Below, piece by piece: positions 43,197 to 52,389 of a DNA stretch of 64,000 nt (within the stretch, counting starts at the first letter, position 1; the number at the start of each line of letters is the position of its first letter). The notes under the pieces were generated by a model, which did no database searches, had not been told where the DNA came from, and saw only the letters and a list, made by a program, of their open reading frames with translations. Origin of the DNA: Planctomycetota bacterium. Lineage in GTDB: Bacteria > Planctomycetota > Planctomycetia > Pirellulales > PALSA-1355. The position numbers and the translations under genes are program-made. The stretch covers positions 124,001 through 188,000 of the forward strand of contig QQVE01000001.1 of assembly GCA_003389325.1 (NCBI GenBank). Direction: 5' to 3'.

Positions 43197-45761
43197 CTAG
43201 ATGCTGCGCGAGGCGGCATCGTGAATCGTCAGCCCTGCCAATCGATTGGAACTCTCGCCGGGCAGCAGCAGCCCGCCGGTCCAGCCCACGATGAAGCAGG
43301 TAACGATGCCTACCATGGCGTACAGAAAGAAATGCACATCGGCGCGTTGCTGCACGAAATACAGCACCAGGGCACTGGCGGCGGCTCCGGCTAAGGCGCT
43401 GGTGCCGGTCGCGCGGCGCGTGAAAACGCCCAACGCGAAGAGTCCGGCCAGACCGCTGCCGGCGAGCCCCACCAGGCTGTTGTAGGCGTCCCACAGCGAT
43501 TTCAAGTTGAACTCCGCCAGCGCCAGTGCCGCAGCAGTAGCCAGAACGCCGATCGCCGCAGTGAGCCAGCGCGCGATCCTCAAACCGCGTCGAGCTGCGA
43601 CATCTCCGCCGAAGCGTCCGTAGAAGTCGGTCATCAGCGCAGTGACCACGCTATTGAGGCTGCTCGAGATCGTGGACTGCGCGGCGGCGAAGATTCCGGC
43701 AATGGCCAGACCGGCGATCCCCGCGGGCAGATTGCCGACGATGAAGGCTGGAAACACGGCATCGGTGGGCCGGACCGGATCGAGTCGTTCCGGCTGCGAG
43801 CGATAGAATACAAACAGCGCCGTGCCGATCGCGAAGAACAAGGCCGTGGAAGGAATGGCCAGCAAGCCATTGGTCCAAATCGCGCGTGCAGCCTTGGCCT
43901 CGTCTTTCGTAGTGAGGTACCGCTGAATCACAGCCTGGTCGCTCGTGTAGGGTACGAGCGTGATAAACAAGTTTCCCACCAGAATTACCCAGAATGCGTT
44001 GGCGGCCGTCGACGGATCGAGGGTGAAGTGAAACATCTGCGTCTTGCCGGCGCTTTCGGCCACAGACCAGATGCCGGACAGCCCGCCGTCGAACCGCCAG
44101 ACGATCAGTCCCAGGCTGACCAGTGCCGCCCCTAGCAGCACGATCGACTGCACGACGTCTGCCCAGATCACAGCCTGTATGCCGCCCAGCGACGTATAGG
44201 CCATACACATGGCACCCATCAGCACGATGCACAGCCGGACGTCGAGATCGCTGACAGCCGCCAGCGCCATGGCAGGGAGCAGCAGCACGATCGCCTGCCT
44301 GCCGACTTGAAATAAAATGAATGCGCCGCTGCCGTACAGCCGAGCTGCAAGGTTGAAACGCTTTTCCAGGTACTCGTAGGCCGAAGCGACGTCGAGCTGG
44401 CGAAAGAACGGCAGGTAGCAGCGGATGACCAGTGGAGCCAACAGCAAGATCGGAACGTTGGCCCAGAAGAAGGTCCAATCCGAGGCGTACGCTTTGGCCG
44501 GAATCGACATGAACGTAAGCGAACTAAGCATCGTGGCGTAGATGCTCAAGCCGGCCGCCCACCAGGGAATGCGTCCGCCTGCGGTGAAGTAATCGTCGGT
44601 ATTTTTGTTGCGCGAGGCAAACGCTCCGCCGATGGCCACCATCCCCACGAGATACCCGATGAGCGCCGCATAGTTCAGCCAGCCGAAACTCGCTTTGCTG
44701 CCGGCGATGCTACCGCTCCAAACTTCGGTGGAGCGCACACCGGGCCGGGCTTCGCCGCCAGGCACGATGATTCGGTCCCGCCATCGTGCCGTGGTGGTCG
44801 TTACGAGTGAAAAGGGTAGCTGGCCGCGCCGTGTCCACGTATCGGTAATCGTGTCGTATGCCAGAACGTCGCGAGGAAAGCCCGTATGTTCGTCCGGAGG
44901 CGTGGTCAGTTGCGAACCATCGTCGCCGCCGAGCAGGAACACGTGCGATTGGCCTACGCTCGGCGCTGGCGTCGGGGCGGCAGCAGAGAACTGTGGCAAG
45001 TCAGCGATCCTCCGCCAGCCGTTTCCCGGCGTGTAACGGTAGGCGTCGCGCAAATACTCACGCTTCGGCTGTCCCTCGGCGTCGGGCTTGAGCGCTACAC
45101 CGCCAAACAGAAAAAAAGATCCGTCTTGCGCCGCCGCGGTGGCCAGCATCCGCTCCTTGCCGGGCCAGGGTTCGAGTTTTCGCCACGTGGACTCGGGCCG
45201 CACTAGGTCCAGAGCCCAAAATGTCTTGAGAGCTTCGGTGGCATCGGCAGCTTCGACGCCGCCTGCCAGGTAGACCGTGTTTCCAACCAATGCTCCGCAG
45301 AAATTGGCACACGGCCGCGGCAACTTTGGCAGCGGTGCAGAACGAACAGCTTCGCCCTCGAGACGCAATAGAAAGCAGTCGGCATAGTGGCGGTGGGCAT
45401 CGCTGCCGCCGGCGCAAAAGATACCCCGAGACGTAGTGAGTGCCACACCGTAGGCCAACGGTCGCGGCAGTTTGCCGGCATTTTGCCATTTAGCTTTGGG
45501 ATCGCGCAGGACGAACACCGTGTCGTACCAGACCTTGGTGCCGCCTTGCCAGGGACGCAGTGCGGGGAAGTTGGCGCCGCCGGCGACGATCAAGGCGTCG
45601 TCATGCACGCCGACCAAAGGGCCAGCAAAACCTTCGTCGTCGGGAATCGGCGGCAGTTGCTCCCACGCGAGTTCCTGGCCGAGGCAGGCAGCCGCCATCG
45701 GTACGAACGAGCACAGCAGCAGCGTTAAGGAAGCGAAGAACGTTGGGCGGCGAAGCGTCAT
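43197..45761 (-). CDS. Kelch-repeat (NanM-like) protein fused to sodium:solute symporter
   Basis: An 854-residue fusion. A signal-like segment occupies residues 1-28. About 30-350 is a six-bladed kelch propeller close to cyclically permuted mutarotases (LAWEQLPPIPDD, ALIVAGGANFP, VYLAGGVEA, SFFLFGGVAL, HVFLLGGDDG, IIVPGGEARPG). From about 360 to the end is an SSS symporter of 12-13 helices (DDYFTAGGRIPWWAAGLSIY, SLGGIQAVIWADVVQ, SDQAVIQRYLTTKD, GIFAAAQSTISSSLNSV). The propeller could present the right anomer of a sialic-acid-like sugar to the carrier; this is inference. The start at 45761 overlaps the sulfotransferase stop by one base (TGATG). Confidence 0.88.
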   Translation of the reverse strand: MTLRRPTFFASLTLLLCSFVPMAAACLGQELAWEQLPPIPDDEGFAGPLVGVHDDALIVAGGANFPALRPWQGGTKVWYDTVFVLRDPKAKWQNAGKLPRPLAYGVALTTSRGIFCAGGSDAHRHYADCFLLRLEGEAVRSAPLPKLPRPCANFCGALVGNTVYLAGGVEAADATEALKTFWALDLVRPESTWRKLEPWPGKERMLATAAAQDGSFFLFGGVALKPDAEGQPKREYLRDAYRYTPGNGWRRIADLPQFSAAAPTPAPSVGQSHVFLLGGDDGSQLTTPPDEHTGFPRDVLAYDTITDTWTRRGQLPFSLVTTTTARWRDRIIVPGGEARPGVRSTEVWSGSIAGSKASFGWLNYAALIGYLVGMVAIGGAFASRNKNTDDYFTAGGRIPWWAAGLSIYATMLSSLTFMSIPAKAYASDWTFFWANVPILLLAPLVIRCYLPFFRQLDVASAYEYLEKRFNLAARLYGSGAFILFQVGRQAIVLLLPAMALAAVSDLDVRLCIVLMGAMCMAYTSLGGIQAVIWADVVQSIVLLGAALVSLGLIVWRFDGGLSGIWSVAESAGKTQMFHFTLDPSTAANAFWVILVGNLFITLVPYTSDQAVIQRYLTTKDEAKAARAIWTNGLLAIPSTALFFAIGTALFVFYRSQPERLDPVRPTDAVFPAFIVGNLPAGIAGLAIAGIFAAAQSTISSSLNSVVTALMTDFYGRFGGDVAARRGLRIARWLTAAIGVLATAAALALAEFNLKSLWDAYNSLVGLAGSGLAGLFALGVFTRRATGTSALAGAAASALVLYFVQQRADVHFFLYAMVGIVTCFIVGWTGGLLLPGESSNRLAGLTIHDAASRSI

Positions 45762-46642
45762 CAACGCCAATCGTAACGCACGCCCAGCAGGTCGAACAGC
45801 CGTTCGTTGTGGCCGGCGAAATACTGCCGCAACCGCTTGCGCGTCGCGTCCGACATCGTTGCGCGGTAGCGGCCCGAGTTGTGTGTGGCGAACCGAGGAG
45901 GCGTCCAACTCGGCGCTTCCAGGAAGGCGAGGACTTCGTTGAACACGTCGCCGGGGGCGCGGAACATTCGTTCGGCCTGCACGACGAGCATGCGCTCGCG
46001 GTCGAAGTGCTCTTGCCAGCGGAGCAGTTGATCGACGTATACGCCGCGGGCCAGGTACGAATAGTGGCGATGCGGCTCGCTTTGAAAGTGTGGGTCGGCC
46101 ATCATCCGCTCGTGTTCGCCGGCCAGCCGCTCGGGCTCGGCTTCGATGGCCTCTTCGAACGAAAGCGATTCACGGCCGCGCTGCGCGCTGTGCTGATAGT
46201 GCGAGTAGGCCCGGCTGACAGGATCGCGCAACAGGAAGATTAACTTCACGTGCGGCACGGTGCGCCGAATGAGTTGCGGAACGCGCGGATCGAACATGTA
46301 GTAAGGGCTCGACTCGAAGCACAGTTGGTCGCCGCGCGGCGTCTGGCCAACGCTACGGGACCTTATCGGAAAGTGCATGCGGTACCAGTTCTCTCCGCGA
46401 GCGAGGTTCTGGTCGAAGTAGTGCACCTCCTTCTTCAGCGACGCCGTCAAACTTGGGTGTTCCGACAGGTAACCAAACAGCGAAGTCGTGCCCGCCTTCT
46501 GCGCTCCGGCGATGATTAGGTCGGGAAGCCGCCGGCGGGAGGCCGTGACTTGACGGTACCATAGCCGCGGAGTGGCGAGGTGCCGAGTCTGCCTGACCGC
46601 AGGCGCCTGCCAAACGCGCGTGAACAGATGGTTTTGCCGCAT
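45761..46642 (-). CDS. Sulfotransferase (PAPS-dependent, carbohydrate type)
   Basis: A 293-residue enzyme with both PAPS sites: the 5'-phosphosulfate loop IIAGAQKAGTTSLFGYL near residue 42, and the 3'-phosphate segment FLLRDPVSRAYSHYQHSAQR near residue 135. KKEVHYFDQN resembles heparan-sulfate N-sulfotransferases. It would move sulfate from PAPS to a saccharide or other hydroxyl or amine. It is co-transcribed with the kelch/symporter fusion through a one-base overlap, which suggests sulfated or amino sugars as a common theme. Confidence 0.88.
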   Translation of the reverse strand: MRQNHLFTRVWQAPAVRQTRHLATPRLWYRQVTASRRRLPDLIIAGAQKAGTTSLFGYLSEHPSLTASLKKEVHYFDQNLARGENWYRMHFPIRSRSVGQTPRGDQLCFESSPYYMFDPRVPQLIRRTVPHVKLIFLLRDPVSRAYSHYQHSAQRGRESLSFEEAIEAEPERLAGEHERMMADPHFQSEPHRHYSYLARGVYVDQLLRWQEHFDRERMLVVQAERMFRAPGDVFNEVLAFLEAPSWTPPRFATHNSGRYRATMSDATRKRLRQYFAGHNERLFDLLGVRYDWR

Positions 46643-46811
46643 GGAGGCCGTTCCTTGGACCGGTGACGTGAGCGCGTGCGCTGCAAGTCTTGTTCGGCTG
46701 GGACATCTGTGAGACTTGAAACGATCCTAACGAACGGGAAATCGTGGCTCCGTGCTAGCAGTGAGGTGCCGCCCGTGTGACACACCGGGGCACGGCGACG
46801 GATCAGCGCGC

Positions 46812-46839
46812 AAAAAAACCGGGCCGCCAGGGCCCGGTT
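46812..46839 (-). terminator. Intrinsic terminator of the small cytochrome gene
   Basis: Read on the minus strand, AACCGGGCC and GGCCCGGTT form a perfect nine-pair stem with a five-base loop, followed by a run of T residues. It lies 34 bases after the stop of the small cytochrome gene. In the plus direction no T-run follows, so it acts on the minus strand. Confidence 0.9.
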
Positions 46840-46873
46840 GTGGTGTCGTTCATCAGGTGAAGCTCGGTAGCAG

Positions 46874-47290
46874 CTAGTCTGCCGAGGCCTGGGCATCCTC
46901 GTCGCCGCCGGGAAGCTTTCCCTCCTTGAGCAGATCGCCGAAGGTAGGCGAGTTCGGGTCATCCGGGTTGGACTGCATCGCCGAGACTTTTTCCAGGGCT
47001 TCCTGAATCTTGGCGGTGTTCTTGGCGTCGGCCTTCTTGTCGAGCAATTCGGCCAAGGCGTCGCCGTAAGCATTGCGGTCCTTCTTCTTCTTTCCCTTGT
47101 GGCAGACGTTGCACTTTGCCTTCTTGACGGCCACGACCAGCGCTTCTTCCGCTGGTGAGGAAGGACTCTTCTTGACGTACTTGGTTTCAAACTCTTTCTT
47201 GAACGGGGGGACCGCATGCGCCGATTCAATTCGGGCCAACAGAATGCCGGCCGCCAGGCCAACCAGGGCCAGCAGACAGACCTTTTTCAT
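46874..47290 (-). CDS. Small secreted cytochrome c-like protein
   Basis: A 138-residue exported protein. The signal peptide is cut after AHA near residue 26. One heme c site, CNVCH, is near residue 60, followed by a very basic KGKKKKDRN and a helix (AYGDALAELLDKK). A second Met or His axial ligand is not obvious, so the heme may be pentacoordinate or use a distant Met in SAMQSNPDD. It is probably a periplasmic electron carrier. It ends at a strong terminator and is monocistronic. Confidence 0.82.
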   Translation of the reverse strand: MKKVCLLALVGLAAGILLARIESAHAVPPFKKEFETKYVKKSPSSPAEEALVVAVKKAKCNVCHKGKKKKDRNAYGDALAELLDKKADAKNTAKIQEALEKVSAMQSNPDDPNSPTFGDLLKEGKLPGGDEDAQASAD

Positions 47291-47480
47291 GAAACACTCT
47301 CTCCGATTGCAAAGGGAACGTGCCAGGATAGCGGAAGTCTAGCTCTGGCGGGTGGGATACGCGGGGATTCTTCGGCGGGCTGCTCCGGACGCTTTCCGCT
47401 ACCGAATCCTAGTAGACTCACTGACCCTGGGCCTGTCAAGCAATGCAGCGTCGTGATGCAAGCCTTTTGCTGTCAGCTTG

Positions 47481-50273
47481 TTACGAGTCCTCGCCGGCAT
47501 CCTCCGGCTCGCGACGCTCGTTCCCTTGAGAGCTCGATTCGAGGGCATTCTCGCTCGGCGGGCTGGGAAGATAATTGACCCAGCCGCCGGCGTCCGATCC
47601 GTCGGCCGCACCACCCATTGCGGCGTTGTTCACCACCGACTGGTCCAGGGCATAGTCGGTGGGAACTTGCGTGTGGTAGGCGCGGCTGCGATCGGGCCTC
47701 GCTTTCCAGGCGACCGCTCCGCTGCCGGCAATTTCGTCTCGGCTGCGCTCCTGCCAGTGATCCTGCCAACGCTCGAAGTCGAATTGCCGCGAGCCGGTCT
47801 GACCGGTGGGATTCATGATCTGCCAGAAGACATCGAACCCTTCGAAGTAGTTGTGATCGCCGCTCCAAGTGAACCGCTCGATGTACTCGTCGATCGTGTC
47901 CGAGCCTCGCTGCTCGATGAGTGGAACCGAACCGGTCGTGGCGAGGATGCAATCGTCGCACTCGATGCTCGTAGAAAGCTGATAGGGCGTCTCGCGACTG
48001 TTGGTCAACAGGACCAAACCGCCGCCGACGATAGCCGTTACGTGACGCAGCACCAACTCGGCACGCACTTCGCGCGACGGCAGCAGGCTACTGCCGTCGG
48101 CAACAAACAGGCGCTCGCTGGTGGCCAGCAGCCCGTTGACCCACGTTAACTCGACCGGCTGCAAGTCGCGGTCTCGCAATAGCGTGGCCTCACCGCGGGC
48201 TACGCAATTGCGCAAGTCGATGGCCACGGCACTGCCCTCGGGCACGGCGAGGCCCATGTTCATCGTCTTCGTCCCGGGCGGGGCATTGATCTCGAAGAAG
48301 GCAGCACCGGCCCGGTAGGCTCGCGGGCCTCGGACCGTGAACGTGCAGCCTTCGAATGCCAAACCTTCACAGCCCAGCGCTTCGAACAAAGACCAGTCGA
48401 CCGGGAAATCTTGTGGAAGATCGAACTCCCAGTCGACGTCATTGACCTTCAATCGGCCGCCGGCCACGCTAACCATCGCCTGGCGATTGTACTTGAGCGG
48501 ATTCCAATCCTGGTCGATGCGAAAGCCCACGACGGGTCGAAAGCCTTCTCCGGCTCGAATGCGAAGGTCCAAATCGGCCATGGCGATCGGGCGTTCGTTG
48601 CGGCGCCCGTCGTATTGCAGTTCGATAACGTCGCCGCTCGTGGCTTCGCTACACGCGGCCTGCAGGCTGCTATAACGCTTGCCCGGCCCGTCTTCGTCGC
48701 TCACGATCAACAGGTGCTCGTCGACCGCGTCCGAAGTTGCCATGGGCGGCCGCGCGTCGGGAGAGTCGTCCGCATCCGGCGGTGCTTCCGCAGGCTCAGT
48801 CGAGTTGCCGTTGTCCGGATCGGCCAAGATTCGGCCCTGCAGATTGGCGAGACTCCGCACGATTTCGGGTAGTCCGGACGATGCGTCAGGCACCGGTTCT
48901 TCGTCGGATCTGTCAATCGGCGTCTCAACTTCACGCGAGGGTTCGGCCGGTTGCGTTTTCGGGAGCGGCGGAATTGGTACCGGATCCGTTCGATTCGTTT
49001 CCTCGGGGCCGACCTCCGGAACGTCGATGCTCGGAGGCTCGAGCCGTGGCCGCCCGGGTGAAGTTGCCGTGGGGCTGGCCAGCAATGGCGTTTCCGATTC
49101 GCTCGCACTCGACCAATACACGTCGAGCCCGACGACGATTAGCAGCAGCGCTGCTATCGGTGCGGCCCAAGGTACGTGGCGCAACCAAACAGCCTGGGGA
49201 GCCTGGGGCCGCGGAGCGACGCGCATGGTGTGCGACCCGCTCAACGGCATGCCCAAACTCTGGCCGAGTGCGGCTAGCTCGTCAATCAATTCGGAGGCCG
49301 CCTGGTAGCGCTGGTTCGGGTCCTTGGCAAGCAGCCGCGACAGAACTTGCGACACCGCCGGTGGCAACTCGGGTCGGTCCGCGCGAGGATCCGGAGGCGA
49401 GTCGGCCTGGTGCTGCAGGAGTTTTTGCAGCACTGTGCCGTCGGGAAACGGCGGGCGACCGGTCAGCATGAAATAGAAGGAACACCCCAGCGAGTACAAG
49501 TCGCTCCGCACGTCGGCGCTGCGCGGGTCGCGCGCTTGCTCCGGCGAAATGTAGTCGAACGTGCCCAGCGTTACGCCGCTGGCGGTCAGTTCGCCCGTAG
49601 GCGCCAACTGGCTCAACCGCGCCAGTCCCATGTCAACGAGCTTCGCCTTGCCGTCAGGCGTCACAAGCACATTCGAGGGCTTGATGTCCCGGTGGATCAC
49701 TGCACGTTGGCTGGCGTGCTCCAAAGCTTGGGCGATCTGATAGGTGTAACTGAGGGCCTGTCCCAGCGACAGCGGGCCGTTTTGATCGACCAGGTCGCGA
49801 ATGTTCACGCCTTCGATAAACTCGAAAACGATGTAGTGGACGCCGCGGTCCTCGCCCACGAAGAACACGCGGGCGATATTGTCGTGGCCCAGCCGCGCCG
49901 CCGATTGGGCTTCGTTGCGGAAGCGGCGCAAGGTTTCTTCGTCAGCCGACTGGTCGCGCGAAAGCACCTTGAGGGCTACTTCGCGGTCGAGCGTCATGTC
50001 ATGCGCACGATAAACGACGCCCATGCCGCCGCCGCCGACAAATTCCTGCAATAGGAATTGACCGAGCTGCTCGCCTTCCCAGTGGGCGGCCGATTCCAAC
50101 AGCGATTTGCCCTGCAGCTCCAAGTCGGGCGTCGGTGGGCGCGAGGAAATAATCGTTTGACCGTCCGGTATCGGCCCCCGGGACGAGCCTGAGGAAGGGC
50201 TAGGCGACGGCGGGGTCGAACCGGAGTCCGGCCGCGAAGCCTGCACAGGCTTGTGGCTCGACGCTTCGCTCAT
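47481..50273 (-). CDS. Transmembrane Ser/Thr protein kinase with large extracytoplasmic domain
   Basis: A 930-residue kinase. The domain spans about residues 74-345: GGGGMGVVYRA, Lys102 in VALKVL, HRDIKPSN with Asp196, and VDMGLAR with Asp214, where DFG is replaced by DMG; GTFDYISPEQA is the activation-loop end. A single membrane helix at about 368-386 is followed by 540 residues outside the cytoplasm. These comprise a Pro/Glu-rich linker, then a beta-rich part (VIELQYDGRRNERP, LKVNDVDWEF, EGLAFEGCTF, VRAELVLRHV) that resembles a right-handed parallel beta-helix. It probably senses an envelope ligand. Substrates are unknown. Confidence 0.88.
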   Translation of the reverse strand: MSEASSHKPVQASRPDSGSTPPSPSPSSGSSRGPIPDGQTIISSRPPTPDLELQGKSLLESAAHWEGEQLGQFLLQEFVGGGGMGVVYRAHDMTLDREVALKVLSRDQSADEETLRRFRNEAQSAARLGHDNIARVFFVGEDRGVHYIVFEFIEGVNIRDLVDQNGPLSLGQALSYTYQIAQALEHASQRAVIHRDIKPSNVLVTPDGKAKLVDMGLARLSQLAPTGELTASGVTLGTFDYISPEQARDPRSADVRSDLYSLGCSFYFMLTGRPPFPDGTVLQKLLQHQADSPPDPRADRPELPPAVSQVLSRLLAKDPNQRYQAASELIDELAALGQSLGMPLSGSHTMRVAPRPQAPQAVWLRHVPWAAPIAALLLIVVGLDVYWSSASESETPLLASPTATSPGRPRLEPPSIDVPEVGPEETNRTDPVPIPPLPKTQPAEPSREVETPIDRSDEEPVPDASSGLPEIVRSLANLQGRILADPDNGNSTEPAEAPPDADDSPDARPPMATSDAVDEHLLIVSDEDGPGKRYSSLQAACSEATSGDVIELQYDGRRNERPIAMADLDLRIRAGEGFRPVVGFRIDQDWNPLKYNRQAMVSVAGGRLKVNDVDWEFDLPQDFPVDWSLFEALGCEGLAFEGCTFTVRGPRAYRAGAAFFEINAPPGTKTMNMGLAVPEGSAVAIDLRNCVARGEATLLRDRDLQPVELTWVNGLLATSERLFVADGSSLLPSREVRAELVLRHVTAIVGGGLVLLTNSRETPYQLSTSIECDDCILATTGSVPLIEQRGSDTIDEYIERFTWSGDHNYFEGFDVFWQIMNPTGQTGSRQFDFERWQDHWQERSRDEIAGSGAVAWKARPDRSRAYHTQVPTDYALDQSVVNNAAMGGAADGSDAGGWVNYLPSPPSENALESSSQGNERREPEDAGEDS

Positions 50274-50704
50274 GTAGTTCCTGACGTCTCTTCTCTGCTC
50301 GCTTGCCGAGACGTGGCCGACTCGCCGACCAGGGGTGTTGCATTAGCCGATAGGATTGCGGCACCCATTGAACGGACAAGCCATGGGACGAACGTCCGCC
50401 TGACGATTTGCTCGCCGTCTTGTCGAATCATCCATGATAGCCTCGATTGTAACCCGCAATGGGGTAGGACGTCAAACCGGTAAGCAGTGATATCAACGCG
50501 GGTTAGGGCGATTTTGGCACATGGGTCCGGGGCTTATTGGCCGCGGCGGCGCGGGGGTCCCGGGCCAAGCCGTGCGTCCACGCTGATTTGCTTTCGGGTC
50601 GGATTGAACTACGATTGCGGGCACATGTGGGTCCTCCCACCCGCGGTCCCGGTCGCGCTGACCGAGCCGATTCAACTCCGTGCCATGTATCCGGATGCTC
50701 TACG
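50274..50704. other. 431-base gene-free divergent region
   Basis: This lies between the outward-facing kinase and TIM-barrel genes and must hold both promoters. Short frames here have no ribosome sites or coding look. A small perfect hairpin (GTGGG-TCCT-CCCAC at 50627-50640) lies 65 bases before the start at 50705. No promoter pair was recognised with confidence. Confidence 0.5.
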
Positions 50705-51607
50705 ATGAATCACCGTCTCCACCGTCGCTCGTTTCTGCAACACACTACCGCGGCCGGACTGGGCTTGGCCTCTCTGGCCGGCGCTTCTGCCCGGGGAGAC
50801 GAAAAAGCGCCGCTGTTTAAGATTTCGCTGGCCCAGTGGTCACTGCACAAGACCTTGTTCAGCGGCCGGATGAACAATCTCGATTTCGCCAAGGCCGCAA
50901 AGATGGAGTACGGGATTGATGCGGTCGAGTACGTCAATCAGTTCTTCGCCACGAAAGCCCAGGACATGAAGTACCTGGCAGAAATGAAGTCCCGGGCCAA
51001 TGACGTCGGCGTGACCAACGTGCTGATCATGATCGACGGAGAGGGCCAGATTGGCGATCCCAGCGAGGCGAAACGGCTCAAGGCAGTCGAAAATCACTAC
51101 AAGTGGGTAGAAGCCGCGAAATTCCTAGGATGCCACTCTATCCGGGTTAACGCGTATTCTAAGGGCTCTCCCGAGGAGCAGGCCAAGCTCGTCACCGATG
51201 GTTTGATCCGTCTCGCGGAGTTCGCCAAGGACAGAGACATCAACATCATCGTTGAGAACCATGGCGGCCTGTCGTCCAACGGCATGTGGCTAGCGGGCGT
51301 AATGAAGATGGTGGATATGGAAAATGTGGGGACATTGCCAGATTTCGGGAACTTTGATACCTACGACCGGTACAAGGGCGTGAAGGAGCTCATGCCCTAC
51401 GCCAAGGGGGTAAGTGCCAAGAGCATGAACTTCGACGAGGCCGGCGATGACGTGCGGACGGATTTTCGTCGGATGATCAAAATCGTGCTCGACGCAGGGT
51501 ACCACGGCTACGTTGGGATCGAATACGAGGGGTCGGAACTCTCGGAGCCTGCCGGCATCATCGCGACCCGAAAGTTGCTAGAAAAGGTCCGCCAGGAGTT
51601 TTCCTGA
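50705..51607 (+). CDS. Tat-exported sugar-phosphate isomerase/epimerase-like TIM-barrel protein
   Basis: A 300-residue protein starting at ATG 50705 with a twin-arginine signal ([21 protein letters not shown]). The barrel has xylose-isomerase-like text: [62 protein letters not shown] and GYVGIEYEG, with Glu/Asp/His metal-ligand candidates in these strands. Such exported epimerase-like proteins are abundant in planctomycetes. It probably acts on a sugar in the periplasm; the substrate is unknown. It is monocistronic. Confidence 0.85.
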   Translation: MNHRLHRRSFLQHTTAAGLGLASLAGASARGDEKAPLFKISLAQWSLHKTLFSGRMNNLDFAKAAKMEYGIDAVEYVNQFFATKAQDMKYLAEMKSRANDVGVTNVLIMIDGEGQIGDPSEAKRLKAVENHYKWVEAAKFLGCHSIRVNAYSKGSPEEQAKLVTDGLIRLAEFAKDRDINIIVENHGGLSSNGMWLAGVMKMVDMENVGTLPDFGNFDTYDRYKGVKELMPYAKGVSAKSMNFDEAGDDVRTDFRRMIKIVLDAGYHGYVGIEYEGSELSEPAGIIATRKLLEKVRQEFS

Positions 51608-51950
51608 GTATCGCATCTTTCGAACAGCGCGTTTCCTTCGTACCTTCCCTTAATGCGACACCGCGCGCGACCGGCGCAGCAGTGCTAGCAGCTTGAATTG
51701 GAATATTTTTCTCGCCCCGCACAAGTGGACATCTGGTAAATGTGAAAAGCTGAGTGCCTAATAATTGGGCACACAGGCTGTGCCTGTCGCGTAGGCACCT
51801 AAGCGCACGATTTGTGCACGCCGGTCAAGTCGGCGTAAGTGCTATCAAAGCAATGACATCCGTGCTGGGTGTTGCTCGCCCCTTACGATTTAGTCGCAGG
51901 GACCACCGTGGGCGGTCCTTCAGACTTGGTATCGTTTCAGGAGGTCGAGT
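51608..51950 (+). other. Hairpin-rich 5' region upstream of the RHH gene
   Basis: No gene lies in these 343 bases. Between 51754 and 51836 the plus strand can fold into successive helices, described separately. A further hairpin GGACC/GGTCC (51900-51904 with 51914-51918) sits about 30 bases before the AGGAGG ribosome site of the next gene. The AT-rich patch GAATATTTTT near 51700 is a likely promoter area. Confidence 0.5.
51754..51836 (+). ncRNA. Candidate structured leader RNA
   Basis: GTGCCTA (51754-51760) pairs with TAGGCAC (51792-51798) and encloses a second helix GGGCACA (51767-51773) with TGTGCCT (51779-51785; one G-U pair) on a five-base loop. GCAC/GTGC (51805-51808 with 51814-51817) and ACGCCG/CGGCGT (51818-51823 with 51831-51836) follow without a gap. 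Three or four perfect helices in 83 bases is more than expected by chance. No known RNA family was recognised. Confidence 0.4.
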
Positions 51951-52361
51951 ATGAGCGAGCAGCGACAAGATGTCTTTCGCGTGGCGGACGAGATTTACCG
52001 ACAGCGGCCCAGTTGGGTCACGTTCTTCCGCGAAGTGCTAGGCGTGGATGGAATCGTGCGGCAGGTATACCAAACCCCCGAGGCGCTCGCCCAGTTTGAG
52101 CAAACGCCCGAATTTCAGCAGATTCAGCAGATGCTCGCGAAGCTCCGCGAGAACGACGCCGATCTGCCAAGCGGACCGCGGGAGCCGACCCGAGTGATTA
52201 CGGTCCGGTTGCCCAAGAGCCTTCACGAGTCGTTGAAGTCGGAGGCCCACGACCGTCGCACGAGCATGAACAAGCTGTGCATTTCCAAGCTGCTGCAGGT
52301 GATCGACGGCGAGTTGGTACCGGCGGAAATTGCGTCGCCTGCAAAAGAACCGGCTGCATAA
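51951..52361 (+). CDS. Ribbon-helix-helix (HicB/CopG-like) protein
   Basis: A 136-residue protein with AGGAGG seven bases before ATG 51951. The N-terminal 75 residues are helical and Gln-rich (EIYRQRPSWVTFFREVLGV, EALAQFEQTPEFQQIQQML). The C-terminal part has the ribbon-helix-helix pattern TRVITVRLPKSLHESLKSEA, then RRTSMNKLCISKLLQ, as in the DNA-binding end of HicB antitoxins. No HicA-like toxin is adjacent, so a stand-alone repressor is likelier. It is followed by rnpB on the other strand, 28 bases away. Confidence 0.75.
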   Translation: MSEQRQDVFRVADEIYRQRPSWVTFFREVLGVDGIVRQVYQTPEALAQFEQTPEFQQIQQMLAKLRENDADLPSGPREPTRVITVRLPKSLHESLKSEAHDRRTSMNKLCISKLLQVIDGELVPAEIASPAKEPAA

Positions 52362-52389
52362 CGGTCTGCGGCAAACAGATAAAAGAGAG

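Noticed and set aside
51951..52361. HicAB toxin-antitoxin module
   Set aside because: Only the HicB-like ribbon-helix-helix part is present; no HicA-type or other toxin gene is adjacent.
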